Assembly (NCBI GenBank): GCA_026120185.1
Contig: JANUWF010001059.1
Coordinates: forward strand, 1,285,001-1,349,000
DNA length: 64,000 nt
Direction of reading: 5' to 3'
Origin: Voacanga thouarsii
Taxonomy: Eukaryota > Streptophyta > Magnoliopsida > Gentianales > Apocynaceae
Shown here: in pieces, positions 61,339 through 64,000 of the stretch
Layout: the number at the start of each line of letters is the position of its first letter
How positions within the stretch are numbered: the stretch's first letter is position 1
Made by a program: the position numbers and the translations under genes
The notes under the pieces: generated by a model
What the model was told of the DNA's origin: nothing
What the model saw: the letters and a program-made list of their open reading frames with translations, nothing else
The model's database searches: none

Positions 61339-61343
61339 CTCTA

Positions 61344-62096
61344 AGCTTACATGGGATGTGGGAATTGTAAGGGTAAATTTTCATTTGTGGAGAAAAGGGA
61401 AAATATGTCAAAATCTGTATTACACAAATAATAACCTTGAGGCTCAGTGGTGTGCCTTAGTCTATATCTTTGCTTTCAATGTCTATCCCATGGCTAGTGA
61501 CTTCAATGTGTCTAGGATCATTGACCTTTATATTCTGGATAAGATAAGGAACCGTGAGCCTATTCCCCTTACTCCAATTATCATTCACCCTATGCAGGAG
61601 GTTGTTTCCTCTAACATTGCAGCCAAAACCTCAAATTCCCTTTGGTTATTATGCATATTCTAAGAGACTTTGTAGTAGGTTAGATAGAGAGTTCAGTGAG
61701 CTTACTATTGACCGTGACATAGTGATGGAGAATAGTTTAGTTCAGTGTGGGTATCGCTATGATAAAAGGGCCAAGAGGTGGAAGCAGCCATATGAGGTGC
61801 AGTACCCCGGAAGGGAGGAGCGTCTTCTTGATGAGGAGGAGAAAGAGGAGCTGCCTGCTAGACCTGCCCCATGTGCCAATGGCTATCAATTATGTACTGA
61901 TTTTGAGGCATGCATAAAGGCTCAGATAGAGAGCCAAATGACTTTCTTCCTCTAGTTTCGCGATTCCATTGTCGATATTCGTCACCACCAAGAGGTTCAA
62001 GATTAAAGGTTGGCTACTTTGTTCGAACAATTTACTGGTGCATCTTCCAGTCATGTAGTTGACGATTATGACAATGATGATGAGGATGACTCTTGA
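61344..62096 (+). pseudogene. Element D ORF2, 3' part
   Basis: It resumes directly after the TSD in the frame of 51231-51567 (LTWDVGIVRVNFHLW), with ALVYIFAFNVYPMASDFN and SRIIDLYILDKIRNREPI. A frameshift near 61640 leads to frame 61554 (FGYYAYSKRLCSRLDREF, RAKRWKQPYEVQYPG, then an acidic DEEEKEELPARP). Stops at 61955 and near 62005 precede an acidic end (DDYDNDDEDDS) and TGA at 62094-62096. The order matches the plant transposon-protein domain region and a low-complexity tail. No signal peptide or membrane helix is seen, so an envelope role is not supported. Confidence 0.7.
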
Positions 62097-63195
62097 CTTA
62101 CTCTCTTGTATTTTATGTTATTTTATGTTATTTCTTTTTCTTTTGAGTTTTAATGACCTTTACTAGCTTTTAGGTTTCTTTTTTTTTTTATTTTCCTTTT
62201 CTTTTTCTAGCTTTATGTTTTTCTTTGTTTTGTTTTTTTTAAGAAGTACTCTTATAACTCATCCTTGTGGTGGATTCAAACATGGTGGTAAGGCGATGTG
62301 ATAGAAGTATCTTCTTTCTTTTATTCTTCTTCTTTATTCATTATAGTCTTCTTGGCTACATTTTTATTAATCTATCTTTGGTCATTGAGGATAATGTCCA
62401 GGTTAAGTATGGGGGGAAGAATGGTTAAGAGAAGTATTTTTCCATATCATTTTGTGAAACTTGTTTCAAAAATTTCAGTAGTTCTCATTATTAAGCAAGG
62501 TTGTAATTCTTTTTCATACTTGGATATGAGTTTTGTCATTCATTGAATAGATTTTTTGTGGAATTGTTTTGTTGGATAAGATATTTGACAAGATTTGAGA
62601 ATTTTGATTAATCTTGTTTATGTATTGGTGTTTGAATATTATTTGGCTCATCTAGTTTGAATATGGAGGATATGATGAATGCGGGAAAAGTTTATTGGCT
62701 TACTCGTGTATTATAAGTTTAAATTTTGCTAGCTTTGAGTTATGATGAATAATGTGAGTTGATAAAATATCTCTGAGAGGAAAGATTGTAGAGAACTATG
62801 AAAAAAGAATTTAGTGAGTAGAAAAAAAATTCAATGGAAACAACACTATTGTTGGGTGAATGGAAAAAATGCACTTTTTGATGATCGTTGAAGACCTTTA
62901 GCTAAAAAGGGGGTCAATATGAGGAGAAGCAGCTAGTGAATTCGGCACTCTCTTGAGGCTATCCCGAAGGAAAAAAGGGAAAGAAAAAGCAAAGAAAGAA
63001 AGAAAGAATTGGTGAGAAAAAAAAAATGATGAGTGATGACAGTAAAGGAGGCCAATACGGTGTGTGAAGAAAAATTCATGCACTTGAGGCTATCAATTCC
63101 CTAAGTCATTGAAAAAAGTTTTGAGAGAAAAAAATTTGGAGTGCTTTCCTTACATCATTATGGCTTGACTTATGTGATTTATATTATCTATATTT
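62097..63195 (+). other. Element D 3' untranslated region with purine tract
   Basis: TAAGTATGGGGGGAAG at 62404-62419 lies about 310 bases after ORF2, as the taagtgtgggggg motif does in Athila-type elements. The phrase cttgaggctatc recurs at 62952 and 63083. The right LTR is not reached before LTR F begins. Confidence 0.6.
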
Positions 63196-64000
63196 TGTTG
63201 GGTATCTCTCACGCATATCATATATAGCGCAGCGGAAGAATAAAATGAGATACCATCCCAAGATCTGCATATGTGTGGAAAACAAGACATAAAGACAACA
63301 AAGGTAACAACTTTTACCTTTCTTTGATCGTACGAAGAACAAAAATTTTTCCTTCTTCAAGTCGAGGCGTGATCTAGCAATCCTCATAATCAAACTCCAC
63401 GAGAGCTGAACGTCCAACCACTATAATCACAGTGTGTGATTATCTTTAACAGAAATCCACATAGAGGATACACTCACGCACCAAAATATTTCTGTTCTAG
63501 TAGAAAAATAAGGCGGCTAGGGTTCTTCACGTTTTCAGCAAAACGAGAGAGAGAAGAGAAGAGAGTTTTTGGTGGCTGCTATTTTTCGTGTGAATCCCCT
63601 TCCTAGGGTTTCGGTTAGATCATCATACAAATCGAAAAATTCACTGAAAAATTGAAAGCCTAAAACAATTCGAATTCCCTAATTGTAATTGGAAACGTCA
63701 AGTTCTCATAATTGCAATTTGAACCACAAATTATAACTAATAATAATTTAACCACAACAACTTCTCTTTCTCTCAATCTACCCCACTATGTTATCAAATA
63801 ACATCTTGAGTATATAATCCTCTATTGTGTGTCACCTATTAGGTTTCCCAGTCAATTGGTACGGAACATGAATTAATCCAAATGTCTTTGAGATTAATCC
63901 TATTAATTCTAATCAGGATTGATTTATTAATTCATCAATTAATAAACCCATATTCCCAGATCATGAGCGGTATCTAGCAACACATCATGACCACCCAAAA
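63196..64000 (-). repeat. Element F: copia LTR related to element B, running out of the window
   Basis: The plus strand begins TGTTGGGTATCTCTCACGC. From about 63690 it matches element B's left LTR at 29430-29770: ttgtaattggaa, tgttatcaaataacatcttgag, cctctattg, atcatgagcggtatctagcaacacatcatgaccaccca. It has its own terminal stem (GGTATCTC 63201-63208 with GAGATACC 63247-63254). Orientation is taken from B; the rest is outside the window. Confidence 0.75.

Larger units (their letters stand above)
42454..63195 (+). mobile_element. Element D: Athila-like gypsy element lacking pol
   Basis: The order is: LTR starting TGATAGGGGTTAAAATC at 42454, gag (48678-49959), a 1.2-kb spacer, a second ORF (51118-51567 and 61344-62096), a TAAGTATGGGGGG tract (62404) and a 3' untranslated region to 63195. 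There is no protease, RT, RNase H or integrase between gag and ORF2. Three later insertions break it: a G1 solo LTR in the LTR, element E in ORF2, and LTR F at 63196. Its right LTR is beyond the window or lost. The lineage call rests on the gag blocks and on the position of ORF2 ahead of the purine tract. Confidence 0.78.

Noticed and set aside
61344..62096. Envelope glycoprotein gene in element D
   Set aside because: No signal peptide, transmembrane helix or cleavage motif is visible. The family pattern fits a plant transposon-protein domain better.

Overview
This window looks like a plant (probably eudicot) nuclear repeat nest. It is AT-rich and contains no bacterial-style genes. It is built almost wholly from LTR retrotransposons of lineages found in plant genomes: Ty1/copia, chromodomain-type Ty3/gypsy, and an Athila-like gypsy element with a plant-specific second ORF. 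No intact host gene, tRNA or rRNA was found. The only hint of a host gene is a short Arg/Ser-rich stretch with a splice-acceptor-like start near 374-419.

Layout. 1-3913 is unique-looking, intron-like DNA. 3919-7533 is a small, old copia element with 215-bp LTRs and TSD ttgtg; its integrase and RT are missing, and a piece of an Athila-type LTR sits in their place. 8740-10135 is a decayed plus-strand copia gag-integrase remnant. 10136-12200 is a minus-strand gypsy remnant (element C: RNase H, integrase, chromodomain-like tail). From about 12.2 kb the insertions are nested. Element A (minus copia) entered C. Element B (minus copia, with unusual TA...TA LTR ends) entered A's right LTR at 28920. 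Element D (plus, Athila-like) entered B's right LTR at 42454. Element E (minus copia, 9.77 kb, TSD ctcta) split D's second ORF at 51568-61338. Element F (a copia LTR) enters D's 3' region at 63196 and leaves the window.

Five solo LTRs are scattered through the nest, each with a perfect 5-bp TSD: 14113-15644 (atata), 18130-22476 (gacaa), 24815-28641 (tcatt), 33065-35115 (cctgg) and 42830-47343 (gaact). They show repeated loss of full elements by LTR-LTR recombination. A further gypsy LTR, truncated at its left end, lies inverted at about 30.9-35.7 kb and faces the solo LTR at 24.8-28.6 kb.

No element looks able to move by itself. Every pol carries stops and frameshifts. E lacks the protease aspartate (DSGA is NSGA) and the RT box reads YVGD. 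B reads YVDN and its zinc knuckle lacks the last cysteine. D has gag and a second ORF but no protease, RT or integrase at all. The most notable observations are the covarying terminal stem in B and F, B's non-canonical LTR ends, D's pol-less gag-plus-ORF2 structure, and a Pol III A/B-box-like segment inside one gypsy LTR. All boundaries come from reading by eye; family names below superfamily level are inference.
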